Of a DNA stretch of 37,030 bases, positions 1-7,715 are shown piece by piece (position 1 is the stretch's first letter; each line of letters begins with the position of its first letter). Under the pieces are notes generated by a model, which was not told where the DNA came from, did not search any database, and saw only the letters and a list, made by a program, of their open reading frames with translations. The DNA lies in NCBI GenBank assembly GCA_001875425.1, contig MIYU01000002.1, positions 1 to 37,030 of the forward strand. Direction: 5' to 3'. The stretch is from Marine Group III euryarchaeote CG-Bathy1 (GTDB taxonomy: Archaea; Thermoplasmatota; Poseidoniia; MGIII; CG-Epi1). The position numbers were made by a program, and so were the translations under genes.

Positions 1-763
1 TTCTACCCAATTTTTTTGCCTGCGCTTCTGCAGATCGTCTTGTACTAACAAAGACTAAGCATTGTTCTGGTAAATTATCCATTGCAATTCCTTCAACCCC
101 TTCTATAGCAATACTATCTTTTTTCTTATCTTCCCATTCGATTCTTTTCTCAATTGATATTCCCCTTCGTAAAGGCACAGGTCGAAAGTCACTTTCAACA
201 AGTTTTGCATCTAACCAACTTGCAATTTCTTTTGAATTTGATACAGTTGCAGATAGTCCTATAATTTGTATGGAAGGGTTTATTTCTCTAAATTTTGACA
301 AAGTCACTTCAAGAGTAGGCCCTCTTCCTGAGTCGTTAATCAGGTGTATTTCATCTGATACTAAGCATTCAACTTCAGATAACCAAGAAGGATTATGTCT
401 AATTAGTGAATCGGCTCTTTCTGAAGTTGATACTATAATATCATATTTAGATAATCCTCTTGCTTTGTCATAATCACCTACCGAAACACCAATTTTTGCA
501 CCATTCAGAATATTTTTACATATATCCCTCAATTCACCAACTTTTTCCCAGGCCAATGCCCTTAGTGGTACAAGATAGATTCCTTTTTTCTTGGCCTTTA
601 CAGCTCTTATCAGGGCAGCATAGGCTACTAGGGTTTTGCCTGCTGCAGTAGGTACAGACATGAGGACAGAATTTCCGTTATCAACAAAATCAATTGCTTC
701 TTTTTGAGGAGGATATAATTCTTTTATATTTAGATAATCAAGCAGTTCTATTAGCAACCTCAC
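1..763 (-). CDS. hel308: Hel308-type Ski2 family DNA helicase, N-terminal part (runs off window)
   Basis: ATP-dependent 3'-5' DNA helicase acting on forked DNA and stalled replication forks; superfamily 2. About 254 codons are present and the C-terminal part lies beyond base 1. Visible: Q-motif region YPPQ (residues 17-20), Walker A TAAGKT (39-44), VPLRALAWEK (65-74), GDYD (97-100), TSERADSL (113-120), DEIH box (137-140), LSAT motif III (170-173) and the start of the second RecA domain (LVFVSTRRS, 236-244). The DEIH box with GRGPTLEV just after it is typical of archaeal Hel308. The start is a GTG that overlaps the stop of the upstream membrane-protein gene by four bases (GTGA), so the two are probably cotranscribed. 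A later start is unlikely because homology begins within about 10 residues. Function is confident from motifs. Confidence 0.93.
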   Translation of the reverse strand, partial: MRLLIELLDYLNIKELYPPQKEAIDFVDNGNSVLMSVPTAAGKTLVAYAALIRAVKAKKKGIYLVPLRALAWEKVGELRDICKNILNGAKIGVSVGDYDKARGLSKYDIIVSTSERADSLIRHNPSWLSEVECLVSDEIHLINDSGRGPTLEVTLSKFREINPSIQIIGLSATVSNSKEIASWLDAKLVESDFRPVPLRRGISIEKRIEWEDKKKDSIAIEGVEGIAMDNLPEQCLVFVSTRRSAEAQAKKLGR

Positions 764-1299
764 CAGCTCTCATCTGGCTCATTTATACCAAACTCATGTT
801 TACATTGGAATGTCAAATAAAGCGCAATTGCTCCGGTAATTGTCGATAATAAAAAGCCACCTAGACCTATAATAGCAGCTGTACAACCAATCAAAACCAT
901 ATTGTAATTTTGTCTTCTAATAAGTGAGGCACTACCAATAAAAGCTAAAACAGCACAACCTAGTTCGTAGAACAATCCACCTCTAAGGACTTGACGAACA
1001 AAATCTTCATCAACATCTCCGCCTTCTTCATCAACCTCAATCCCTGTGTCATCCATCATTTCATTTGTTTTTACAGTGAGCCCAGCCGCTTTTTCGTCAT
1101 CACTTAAAATTCCATTTAAGCTCATTGCAGTTCCCAGAAGAACAATTCCAGCTATAATCAATACTAATGCAGCTTGCGCCGCTTTGTTTGTAGAATGATA
1201 TACTTCTATTAGTCTGCTTTGACTTTCATCCTCTTCTCCCCAATCTAATGATTCGTATTGGGTTTCTTCCCACTCATTTGAATCATCTTCATCAACCAT
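760..1299 (-). CDS. Uncharacterised membrane protein with acidic N-terminus
   Basis: Family not recognised. The 179-residue protein has a strongly acidic, Trp-containing N-terminal tail (about residues 1-30), then a membrane segment around 41-64, an acidic loop with many Asp/Glu (about 67-103), and two or three more hydrophobic segments in the C-terminal half (about 107-165). It is followed by a short acidic tail ending ESW. An AT-rich box (CATTATTATGG on the minus strand, about 1321-1332) lies about 27 nt before the ATG, which fits a leaderless start. The gene overlaps the Hel308 start by four bases. The protein at 16966-17982 has a similar Asp/Trp-rich cytosolic tail before its membrane segment, but nothing else suggests they are related. 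Confidence 0.75.
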   Translation of the reverse strand: MVDEDDSNEWEETQYESLDWGEEDESQSRLIEVYHSTNKAAQAALVLIIAGIVLLGTAMSLNGILSDDEKAAGLTVKTNEMMDDTGIEVDEEGGDVDEDFVRQVLRGGLFYELGCAVLAFIGSASLIRRQNYNMVLIGCTAAIIGLGGFLLSTITGAIALYLTFQCKHEFGINEPDESW

Positions 1300-1336
1300 C
1301 GTTCAGAGTAATATTAGTCCCATAATAATGGTTGCT

Positions 1337-1618
1337 CTAATATTTTTTGAGACTCTTTAGGGTACCACTGCTTTTCATAGTTTTTATTTTGATGCTTCCA
1401 CTTTCCTGGTTCATAATCCTTCTTGCCTCTGCCAATAACTGATGATCTACCCTAATAATACCAGTATTTTCATTAAATTCAATCACTTTACAACCTATTT
1501 TCCCACCCAATAATTTAATTTTCTTATCTATAAATTTATTCATTTCTTTTTTAGTGGATTTACCAGAGTGGGAAAATAGAATGTATCGTTTTCTTCCTCT
1601 GTTTTCTTTAACGACCAT
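1337..1618 (-). CDS. rnp2: Ribonuclease P protein component 2 (Pop5/Rnp2 family)
   Basis: Protein subunit of archaeal RNase P, which trims the 5' leader of pre-tRNA together with the RNase P RNA. The 93-residue protein is slightly short for Pop5. It shows the family's conserved start RKRYILF (residues 9-15), a central LLGGKIGCKVIEF segment (37-49), a strand GIIRVDH (53-59), an Ala/Arg helix (LLAEARRI) and a C-terminal SSGTLKSLKKY, which matches the conserved SGT-lysine ending of the family. It begins within the stop codon of the upstream coiled-coil gene (TAATG), suggesting one transcript. Assignment rests on these landmarks; identity is low-complexity enough that a profile search would help. 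Confidence 0.8.
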   Translation of the reverse strand: MVVKENRGRKRYILFSHSGKSTKKEMNKFIDKKIKLLGGKIGCKVIEFNENTGIIRVDHQLLAEARRIMNQESGSIKIKTMKSSGTLKSLKKY

Positions 1619-2103
1619 TAATCAAAAACTCTTGTCATATTTTCTATGATTTTTTCTAATTTCTCAACTCGTTTTCTCAATTCTTGGACTTCAGCTTTTA
1701 AGCCTTCTTCACTTCCTTCATTTTTGAGTTTGTCAATAAGCCATGAATCCGTTTCTTCCTTTAGTTTTATTATAGATTCTAATTCGTTGTCCTCTTCGTC
1801 TTTAGTTTTAATTTCTTCTTCTACGTTATCTTCATCGAGGTTTTCTACAGTATCAGATTCTTGTGATTTTTCTCTCTGGAAATCCTCTACAGTCATTATG
1901 TTCCCATCGCTATCCGATTTAATTTTACCTTCTTCAGTAAGTTCATCTAAAGCAGGCTTGAAGTTACCCATTTCTCCTCCAGCTTCTTTGAAAGCTATGA
2001 ATAAATTTCCAGAATCTATTTTATACCCTTCCATTTTTAAAATATTAACAATATTGTTTTTTGCTTCATCCATTTTATCAGAGTCATTCAAGGGGTAAGC
2101 CAT
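1618..2103 (-). CDS. Acidic coiled-coil protein, possible N-terminal winged helix
   Basis: Function not recognised. From ATG 2103 it is 161 residues. The first about 65 residues look like a small helix-turn-helix fold (NNIVNILKMEGY, then NFKPALDELTEEGKI and a short beta-like DGNIMTV). A Glu/Asp-rich linker follows, and then a C-terminal coiled coil with heptad-like Leu/Val spacing (EGLKAEVQELRKRVEKLEKI). An in-frame upstream codon at 2142 would add 13 residues, but a TATA element at 2121-2132 sits about 25 nt before ATG 2103, so I chose 2103 as a leaderless start. It is the first gene of the operon running into rnp2. Could be a DNA- or RNA-binding accessory factor; this is inference only. Confidence 0.7.
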   Translation of the reverse strand: MAYPLNDSDKMDEAKNNIVNILKMEGYKIDSGNLFIAFKEAGGEMGNFKPALDELTEEGKIKSDSDGNIMTVEDFQREKSQESDTVENLDEDNVEEEIKTKDEEDNELESIIKLKEETDSWLIDKLKNEGSEEGLKAEVQELRKRVEKLEKIIENMTRVFD

Positions 2104-2120
2104 GGGTAAGGAATAGTAGT

Positions 2121-2132
2121 ATAATTTTATAG
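2121..2132 (-). promoter_or_regulatory. Box A (TATA) promoter for the coiled-coil/rnp2 operon
   Basis: The minus strand reads CTATAAAATTAT here, centred about 25 nt upstream of ATG 2103. This is the normal archaeal TATA-to-start distance for a leaderless mRNA and it rules against the longer open frame beginning at 2142. Confidence 0.65.
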
Positions 2133-2149
2133 TTGATGCCAACTCAATA

Positions 2150-2157
2150 CGTTTAAT
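2150..2157 (+). promoter_or_regulatory. Candidate box A for the DRG GTPase gene
   Basis: The AT-rich stretch CGTTTAAT lies about 26 nt upstream of GTG 2180. It is weaker than the box on the other strand, but its position matches the leaderless spacing seen at other genes here. Confidence 0.4.
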
Positions 2158-2179
2158 CCCCCCTTAATCCTGAAGAATT

Positions 2180-3271
2180 GTGTCTCTTACAGATAAGATT
2201 ACAGAAATCGAAGAAGAAATTGCAAATACTAAATATAACAAGGCCACACAGCACCATATAGGTAAGCTGAAAGCTAAATTGGCCCAATTACGTGAAGAAG
2301 TAGTCATTAGTTCTTCAGGTCCTAAAGGTAGTGGCTATGGTGTTCGTAAGGCAGGAGATGCAACTGTAGCTTTGGTAGGATTGCCTAGTGTTGGTAAATC
2401 TACTTTGCTTAATTGCTTGACCGATGCAGACAGTGAAACCGGGTCTTATGCATTTACTACTTTAGATGTAGTTCCTGGAGTTTTGAAGTATAGAGATGCA
2501 CGAATTCAGATTCTTGATTTACCTGGTTTAATTGAAGGGGCTGCAAGAGGCGCAGGTCGTGGGAAAGAGGTACTTTCAGTTATACGTTCAGCTGATCTCA
2601 TAGTGCATATTATTGATGCAATCGAGCCAGCTCCTCATGTCATCCTCAAAGAATTATTTGATTCTGGTATCCGATTGAATAGTCGGCCTCCAAATGGTAG
2701 CGTCTCCAAAACAGGAATGGGTGGCGTAGAGGTCATTTCTACTGTTGCTCAGGATTTGGAAGAAGATGCTATAAAAACCGTTGTAAGAGAATACGGGCTG
2801 GTTAATGCACAAGTAGTTTTTCGAGAAAAAGTAACATTGGATGATTTGGTTGATATTTTGGCATCTACACGAATTTATGTTCCTTCATTTGATGTTATTA
2901 CTAAGGTTGATATGGTTAATAAAACTCAATTAAAATCTGTTAGGAAGTTGTGCACAAATAAGAAGATAATTGAAGTGGCAGCGCCACAGAATAAGGGAAT
3001 AGAAAAATTGAAAAAACAGATTTACAAATCTTTAGATTTTATATCTATATTTATGAAACCACAAGGCGAAAAAGCAGATTTAGAGGAGCCACTGGTGGTT
3101 CGGAAGGGCACTATTATTGCAGAGATTTGTCAACGTTTACATAGGGATTTTCAACGAAAATTCCGTTATTCACAAGTATGGGGTCCTTCAGCCAAGTTCC
3201 CCGGTCAAACGGTAGGTCTAAACCATAAGGTCAAGGATCAAGATATTGTCAGCATAATTACACACCGCTAA
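2180..3271 (+). CDS. drg: DRG/OBG-family GTPase with C-terminal TGS domain
   Basis: Developmentally-regulated-GTP-binding-type protein, a translation-associated GTPase conserved in archaea and eukaryotes. Residues 1-40 form a helical N-terminal domain (TEIEEEIANTKYNKATQHHIG, typical of DRG). The G domain has G1 GLPSVGKST (67-75), a TTLD segment, G3 DLPGLIEGA (about 113-121) and G4 TKVD (about 241-244). The last about 75 residues form a TGS domain that begins after the DFISIFMKPQGEKAD region and ends in VSIITHR. The 363-residue length is normal for the family. It starts with GTG and stands alone on the plus strand, ending one base before the stop of the convergent SAP-domain gene. Confidence 0.95.
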   Translation: MSLTDKITEIEEEIANTKYNKATQHHIGKLKAKLAQLREEVVISSSGPKGSGYGVRKAGDATVALVGLPSVGKSTLLNCLTDADSETGSYAFTTLDVVPGVLKYRDARIQILDLPGLIEGAARGAGRGKEVLSVIRSADLIVHIIDAIEPAPHVILKELFDSGIRLNSRPPNGSVSKTGMGGVEVISTVAQDLEEDAIKTVVREYGLVNAQVVFREKVTLDDLVDILASTRIYVPSFDVITKVDMVNKTQLKSVRKLCTNKKIIEVAAPQNKGIEKLKKQIYKSLDFISIFMKPQGEKADLEEPLVVRKGTIIAEICQRLHRDFQRKFRYSQVWGPSAKFPGQTVGLNHKVKDQDIVSIITHR

Positions 3272-3272
3272 C

Positions 3273-4223
3273 TTATTTTTCTAGTCTTTTAATTAAAGCA
3301 GCTTTGTTTCCAGAAGTTGGCAGTCCTTTTTTCTTTAAGGCAGTTCTAAGCTCAGGTAATTTCATTGAGCTATAGTTTGAATTATCTGCTTTAGTTTTTC
3401 TACCACCCTTCTTTGGTTTTTCTTCTTTATTACTTCCTCTACCAAAAAGTCCCATTACACTAGAAGCTCCCCTTCCAATTCCTGATTTTACAGCTCCGGC
3501 TCCTTTACCAATTCCTGATTTCACAGCTCCAGCCCCTTTACCAATTCCTGAAGTAATGGCTCCAGCACCTCTGCCTACAGCTGAACCAGCACTTCCTATT
3601 GCAGATTTAGTTTTTGAGCCACTGGATTTAAGCCCACTACCTATTTTGCTACCTAATCCTGATGTTTTTCTGTCTTTAGTTTCTATTTTGGATACTGGTT
3701 TCACTTCATCTTTTTGCGTAGCCTTCTTTTTTGGAGTTAGCTTAAGTTTAGAACGTGGTTTGAAAACAATATTTGGTTTACTTGTCTTCTTTTCATTGTA
3801 ATCCTTACGAGCTGAGTCGGTTGCAACGGATTCAGGGAGTTGGTCTCCAAATCTATCCTTGTACCTGTCCTCTAGGCTCTTGCCCTTAGAATCCATCATA
3901 TGATCTAATCTTTTGTGGATATCTAATAGCGGTTTTTCACTCTTCTTTTCCCATCCTGTTGATGCTGGTGCTTGTGCTGGAGGGGATGAAACAACAGGTT
4001 CTGCTGACACCATTACGTTAGCATCGGCAGTAGTTCCAACTGGAGCTACTTCTATAGTCGGTTGTTGAGCTGCTGGTGCAGCTTGAATTGAAGGCATACC
4101 AGGATTAGCTTGTACTGGTACAGGCTGAACTGCAGCAGGAGCGGCCTGAACTGCAGGAGCTCCTACAGGTTCTAAAACCGGAGGCTTTCTTTTTGGCTTT
4201 TTCTTTCCACCGAACCATCCCAT
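3273..4223 (-). CDS. Low-complexity protein with Gly/Lys repeat and C-terminal SAP domain
   Basis: Architecture is clear, function unknown. The 316 residues contain: a basic start (GWFGGKKKPKRKPP), an Ala/Pro/Gln/Val-rich disordered region to about residue 95, a short helical stretch (LLDIHKRLDHMMDSKGKSLEDRY), a Lys-rich region, three to four 11-residue repeats of the type GIGKGAGAVKS, and a SAP motif at the C-terminus (MKLPELRTALKKKGLPTSGNKAALIKRL is its extent; key features are the two helices around GLPTSGNK). SAP domains bind DNA or RNA, and the basic disordered body also suggests nucleic-acid binding. ATG 4223 is preferred; a TTG at 4235 would add four residues. A 42-residue ORF lies just upstream. 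Confidence 0.8.
   Translation of the reverse strand: MGWFGGKKKPKRKPPVLEPVGAPAVQAAPAAVQPVPVQANPGMPSIQAAPAAQQPTIEVAPVGTTADANVMVSAEPVVSSPPAQAPASTGWEKKSEKPLLDIHKRLDHMMDSKGKSLEDRYKDRFGDQLPESVATDSARKDYNEKKTSKPNIVFKPRSKLKLTPKKKATQKDEVKPVSKIETKDRKTSGLGSKIGSGLKSSGSKTKSAIGSAGSAVGRGAGAITSGIGKGAGAVKSGIGKGAGAVKSGIGRGASSVMGLFGRGSNKEEKPKKGGRKTKADNSNYSSMKLPELRTALKKKGLPTSGNKAALIKRLEK
3475..3573 (-). repeat. Three 33-nt in-frame tandem repeats in the SAP-domain gene
   Basis: Units at 3475-3507, 3508-3540 and 3541-3573 each begin CCAATTCCTGA on the plus strand. The first two are nearly identical and the third is diverged. They encode the 11-residue Gly/Ala/Lys/Ser repeat, and a decayed copy lies on each side. 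The length is a multiple of three, so copy number can change without a frameshift. Confidence 0.85.
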
Positions 4224-4228
4224 AGTTT

Positions 4229-4357
4229 TTACCAATATTTTTTGATTATGTCAACCACCTTTTCAAACAAGCTGAATAGGGTTGGAGAACTCTTCGCTCT
4301 TTTGTTAGAACGAGCTCCATTAGCACCTATTTCAACTCCATTATCATCTGATGGCAT
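4229..4357 (-). CDS. Predicted micro-ORF (42 residues) upstream of the SAP gene
   Basis: An ATG at 4357 opens 42 codons, ending in TAA six bases before the SAP gene's ATG. The product starts MPSDDNGVEIGANGARS and ends in an amphipathic helix (SLFEKVVDIIKKYW). No family is recognised. A box CTTTTAATT at 4379-4387 sits about 27 nt before the ATG. A second TATA-like stretch (TATAAATA, 4365-4372) is too close to this ATG and would start a transcript inside the ORF. It is therefore either a real small protein leading the operon or the 5' region of the SAP mRNA. Confidence 0.4.
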   Translation of the reverse strand: MPSDDNGVEIGANGARSNKRAKSSPTLFSLFEKVVDIIKKYW

Positions 4358-4378
4358 TTTTATGTATTTATAGTAATC

Positions 4379-4387
4379 AATTAAAAG
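4379..4387 (-). promoter_or_regulatory. Candidate box A upstream of the micro-ORF/SAP gene
   Basis: The minus strand reads CTTTTAATT, centred about 27 nt before ATG 4357. The competing TATAAATA at 4365-4372 would give transcription from about 4342, still upstream of the SAP gene. Confidence 0.4.
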
Positions 4388-4402
4388 CTTGTTTCCCTTT
4401 TT

Positions 4403-6223
4403 TTAATCCTGCCAACTCATCTTTTTTTGTACAAATCTTCTCCTATTATAGGCTTTAATCAAATCACCTTTAGTAATTATCCCTATTATCTTTCTATCAT
4501 TTTCTTTTCTTACGACAGGCAGGTGGCTGATTTCTTTGTATCCTAACGAATCTAAGGCTTCGGTTAATGTATCCTCGGGTGTAACAGTAATTAAATCAGT
4601 TGTACAGTAATCTTGTACAGTTAGATGCCTTTCATGTTTCACTACAGCTTCATGAATATCTGACCAAGTTATTATGCCATATAATTCTTCTTCCTCGTTA
4701 ACTACAGGTAACCCCATGTGTCCAGTATCTTCTATGATTTGAAGTGCTACTTCTAAAGGTTCATGGGGTTTAATGGTCATTACATCACTTGACATGGCTT
4801 CTTTGACCTTTATCATTCTCATCAAATCTTGTCCAGCTCCTAAATCAACATTGATCCCCCTTTTTGCTAATTTAGAAGTATAAAAGGAATGTTCAGACAA
4901 AACATAACAAACAGCGTCTGCAACAACACAAGAAAGCATTAGTGGCAAGATAATCTCATACGTTGCAGTCATTTCAAATAGAAGAACAATAGCAGTTAGA
5001 GTAGCCCGTGTTGTTGATGCAACAAAGGCAGCCATTCCAACTAGAGCAAAAGCCCCAGGATGCCCAACAATTCCATATGAGTTTAGGACTAATCCAAGAC
5101 CAGCACCAATTGCAGCACCAATAAACAAACTAGGTGTGAAAATACCACCAGATCCACCACTTCCTATTGAAATGGATGTTGCGATTATTTTTAATGCCAT
5201 AATAGATAATATGAATATTAGTAAGCTTCCTACGCCCGAAGAAACATCTGTATTTGGGAAACTATTCCCTACTATTAAATTATCCTCGCTATCAGTATCT
5301 AAGGATATTAAATCTGAAGTTACATCAAAACCATTTCCTAGGACATGTGGAAAAGATAATGCAATTAGTCCCACACAAAGCCCTCCTATACATGTTCTCA
5401 ACGGAATTGGTACATTTTCAAATTTTTCGATATTATCTTCTACTAAATTCATTAATTTTATAAATATTGCAGCAGCCAATCCAACAATAATTCCTAGTAC
5501 AATATAGAAGGGATATTCAATCGGTGAACTAAGTGTATAATGTGGTATGCTATCAAATGCAGCGACATCTCCCGTCAAACTTCTACCTACAGTTGTTGCT
5601 ATTACAGCTGCTACAACTATAGGGATGAAAGATCTCGTTTTTAGTTCAGCCATAATCAATTCGATAGCAAATAAAACTCCGCCCAATGGTGCATTAAAGG
5701 CGGCAGTGATAGCACTTGCAGCCCCACATCCGACCATAGTCCTCGTTTCTTCTACTGTTTTACCAGTCCTTTGTCCGATTTCAGAACCTATTGTGGAAGA
5801 AATTACAATCATAGGCCCAACACGGCCTAATGACATCCCTGTACCTATACATGTAGCAGATGCAAAGCATTTTGCGACAGCCCTTTTTGCACTTAGTCTT
5901 GCTTTTTTGACTGCTACAGCTTCCATTACAATAGGTACACCTGCTCCTTTTGCATCTTTAGACCAATATTCTATGATAATTCCTGCTATCAGCCCCCCTA
6001 GTGCAGGTATGAATATAATCAACCATTCTCTGTCAGAACCTTCTAGTGAGTTGTGAATAAAACTGTCTCCATAAAATATGTTCTGAATCCCTTTACTCAT
6101 AGATATGAAAATCCATGTCATCAGTGCCGCACAGGCACCTGTTACTGCTGCTAAGATATTTATTTGGAGCATAGGAGATTTGAAAATCTCTTCTAATCTA
6201 TTCATTGCATCAGAATCTTTCAT
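4403..6223 (-). CDS. ClC-family chloride channel/transporter with C-terminal CBS pair
   Basis: Integral membrane anion channel or exchanger of 606 residues. The ClC core spans about residues 20-455. Its filter motifs are GTGMS (127-131), GRVGP (133-137), the GGSGGIFTPSL region (about 355-365) and a TSISIGSG stretch. Two CBS domains follow (about 475-530 and 535-595: VKEAMSSDVMTI and VQDYCTTDLITV), which usually bind adenine nucleotides and gate the pore. The gating-glutamate motif GREGP reads GRVGP here (Val135). The internal proton glutamate position after AFNAPLGGVLFAIE is Leu189. Both changes point to uncoupled, channel-like conduction (inference). The ATG overlaps the MetAP stop (ATGA). 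Confidence 0.95.
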   Translation of the reverse strand: MKDSDAMNRLEEIFKSPMLQINILAAVTGACAALMTWIFISMSKGIQNIFYGDSFIHNSLEGSDREWLIIFIPALGGLIAGIIIEYWSKDAKGAGVPIVMEAVAVKKARLSAKRAVAKCFASATCIGTGMSLGRVGPMIVISSTIGSEIGQRTGKTVEETRTMVGCGAASAITAAFNAPLGGVLFAIELIMAELKTRSFIPIVVAAVIATTVGRSLTGDVAAFDSIPHYTLSSPIEYPFYIVLGIIVGLAAAIFIKLMNLVEDNIEKFENVPIPLRTCIGGLCVGLIALSFPHVLGNGFDVTSDLISLDTDSEDNLIVGNSFPNTDVSSGVGSLLIFILSIMALKIIATSISIGSGGSGGIFTPSLFIGAAIGAGLGLVLNSYGIVGHPGAFALVGMAAFVASTTRATLTAIVLLFEMTATYEIILPLMLSCVVADAVCYVLSEHSFYTSKLAKRGINVDLGAGQDLMRMIKVKEAMSSDVMTIKPHEPLEVALQIIEDTGHMGLPVVNEEEELYGIITWSDIHEAVVKHERHLTVQDYCTTDLITVTPEDTLTEALDSLGYKEISHLPVVRKENDRKIIGIITKGDLIKAYNRRRFVQKKMSWQD

Positions 6224-7110
6224 TTGGTTAATACCTCATTACCATTATTGGTAACCAATAAAGTGTGTTCAGACTGGGCAACAATTCCATTACCTAATTC
6301 ATCTAGAACTGGATAATATGATACGATACCAGCACGCATAAGTTTTTGTAAGCTTTTAGTCGCATCATCCTGAAATTCATGCAACCATCTTTCTGCAAAG
6401 GGTAATCCCTTGTATCTATCTTGAATTTCTTTCATAAGCTCAGTTGCTTTTTCGTCTCTTACTTTTCGTATTTGTCTTAAATGATAGATATTGGAATTTC
6501 TTTTACCACCAACACGACCTGCACCATCTGTAACAAATGGTTCAATTGCTACGATGTCTCCATTATTTAGTGTAGGACCTCCTCTTTCTCTAACACTTGG
6601 AATTGATACTCCACTATGCAGATTGTATCTTTTTATCCGGTGTCCAGTTAAATTAGCTATAGGTCTATATCCGTATTTTTCAATAGTGTCCTGTACTGCA
6701 TGGCCAATAATTCCTACATTGACACCAGCAACTGTAACATTAATTGCAGCATTTAGTGCTTCTCTTGACGCTTCAATCATTTTGGTGTAATTTGTAGACC
6801 CAATCTCTAAAGTTAATGCATTATCTCCAATGTATCCATCAATATGAACTCCTACATCCAGTTTTACAACATCGCCCTTGCAAAAGGTTTCACTACTTTT
6901 ACTTGAGGGTGTCCAATGAGCTCCCACATTATTAATTGCTAAATTAGTTGGAAATGCTAATTCTCCACCATTTTTCTTGACAAATAGTTCAATTTCTTCA
7001 GTTACATTTAACATTGATTTTTCTGCTTCAATCAAGTCTCTTCCAAAATGCAACGCATTTCTGGCTAATTTTCCTGCAGTTTTCCATTTTTCTATTTCTT
7101 CAGGATTCAA
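6220..7110 (-). CDS. map: Methionine aminopeptidase, type II (archaeal MetAP)
   Basis: Cytosolic dimetal enzyme that removes the initiator methionine. From TTG 7110 it is 296 residues, the usual archaeal MetAP length, and starts LNPEEIEKW. Active-site residues by motif: His65 (GAHWTPS), Asp85 (KLDVG), Asp96 (GDNA), His157 (TGHRI), Glu190 (AIEPF) and Glu281 (QSEHTLL), spaced as in Pyrococcus MetAP2. An open frame continues upstream to 7146. TTG 7110 is chosen because a GGAGGG Shine-Dalgarno (7116-7121) sits five bases before it and homology begins there. The start overlaps the end of sua5 by 11 bases, and the stop overlaps the ClC start. Confidence 0.94.
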   Translation of the reverse strand: MNPEEIEKWKTAGKLARNALHFGRDLIEAEKSMLNVTEEIELFVKKNGGELAFPTNLAINNVGAHWTPSSKSSETFCKGDVVKLDVGVHIDGYIGDNALTLEIGSTNYTKMIEASREALNAAINVTVAGVNVGIIGHAVQDTIEKYGYRPIANLTGHRIKRYNLHSGVSIPSVRERGGPTLNNGDIVAIEPFVTDGAGRVGGKRNSNIYHLRQIRKVRDEKATELMKEIQDRYKGLPFAERWLHEFQDDATKSLQKLMRAGIVSYYPVLDELGNGIVAQSEHTLLVTNNGNEVLTK

Positions 7111-7678
7111 GCATTCCCTCCAGAATAGTAGAGTATAAAGCACCAATGCGCGTTATTTCGGGTTTGCTCTCTGTTAAATCAATAATGGTAGATTCAATAC
7201 CCTTTGGTTCTTCTCCATTAAGATAGTGGCAATTCGAACCAAATATTTCTTTTGCTTCATCTAAGCTTCTTGCAATTTTACCTCCGTGTAAATTTACACT
7301 TGTGGTTACTATTGGTTGGTTTGCAGCTAAATCTAGTGCAGTATTGTTTAGAGGTACGCGGATTGCAATATTCCTATTTCTAGTAACGCCTTTGGCAAAT
7401 TCTTTTTTAGATTTAAGTATTAGAGTTATTGGTCCTGGTAAAAATTCTTCAACAATCTTTTTTACTTTTTTATTAACTTCACAAAAATCATAAATTAAAT
7501 TTATATCGCTTAGCATAATGCTCAATCCGTCTATTTTCTTACCTTTGATTCTAAATAGTTCATCAACAGCCTTTTGATTAAAAGGATCACATCCCATGCC
7601 CCAAACAGTATCTGTAGGATAAATCACAATTTTTCCATTTTGAATTGTCTTCTTAGCCTCATTAATGGAAACCATCAT
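7100..7678 (-). CDS. sua5: L-threonylcarbamoyladenylate synthase (Sua5/YrdC/YciO family)
   Basis: Makes threonylcarbamoyl-AMP from Thr, bicarbonate and ATP, the first step of t6A37 tRNA modification. KEOPS/Kae1 performs the second step. The 192-residue product is a stand-alone YrdC domain. It contains YPTDTVWGMGCD (residues about 20-31), KGKKIDGLSIML, the LPGPITLIL core (84-92), a KSKKE loop, RNIAIRVP (103-110) and TTSVNLHGG (126-134), all typical. Full-length Sua5 with its C-terminal domain is longer, and only the catalytic domain is present here. It begins with ATGATG (7678 or 7675), with CATTAAAAG about 23 nt upstream. A Pcc1-like KEOPS domain is encoded 4.1 kb away at 11799-12731. Confidence 0.92.
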   Translation of the reverse strand: MMVSINEAKKTIQNGKIVIYPTDTVWGMGCDPFNQKAVDELFRIKGKKIDGLSIMLSDINLIYDFCEVNKKVKKIVEEFLPGPITLILKSKKEFAKGVTRNRNIAIRVPLNNTALDLAANQPIVTTSVNLHGGKIARSLDEAKEIFGSNCHYLNGEEPKGIESTIIDLTESKPEITRIGALYSTILEGMLES

Positions 7679-7715
7679 GGGTGCTGAGAAATACTACTTT
7701 TAATGTCTTTGGTAA

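Noticed and set aside
3475-3573. 33-nt repeats as a possible CRISPR array
   Set aside because: The units are directly adjacent with no spacers and are in frame with the SAP gene; they encode an amino-acid repeat.
5136-6056. Plus-strand frames within the ClC gene
   Set aside because: Shadows of the antisense ClC coding sequence; no independent start signals.
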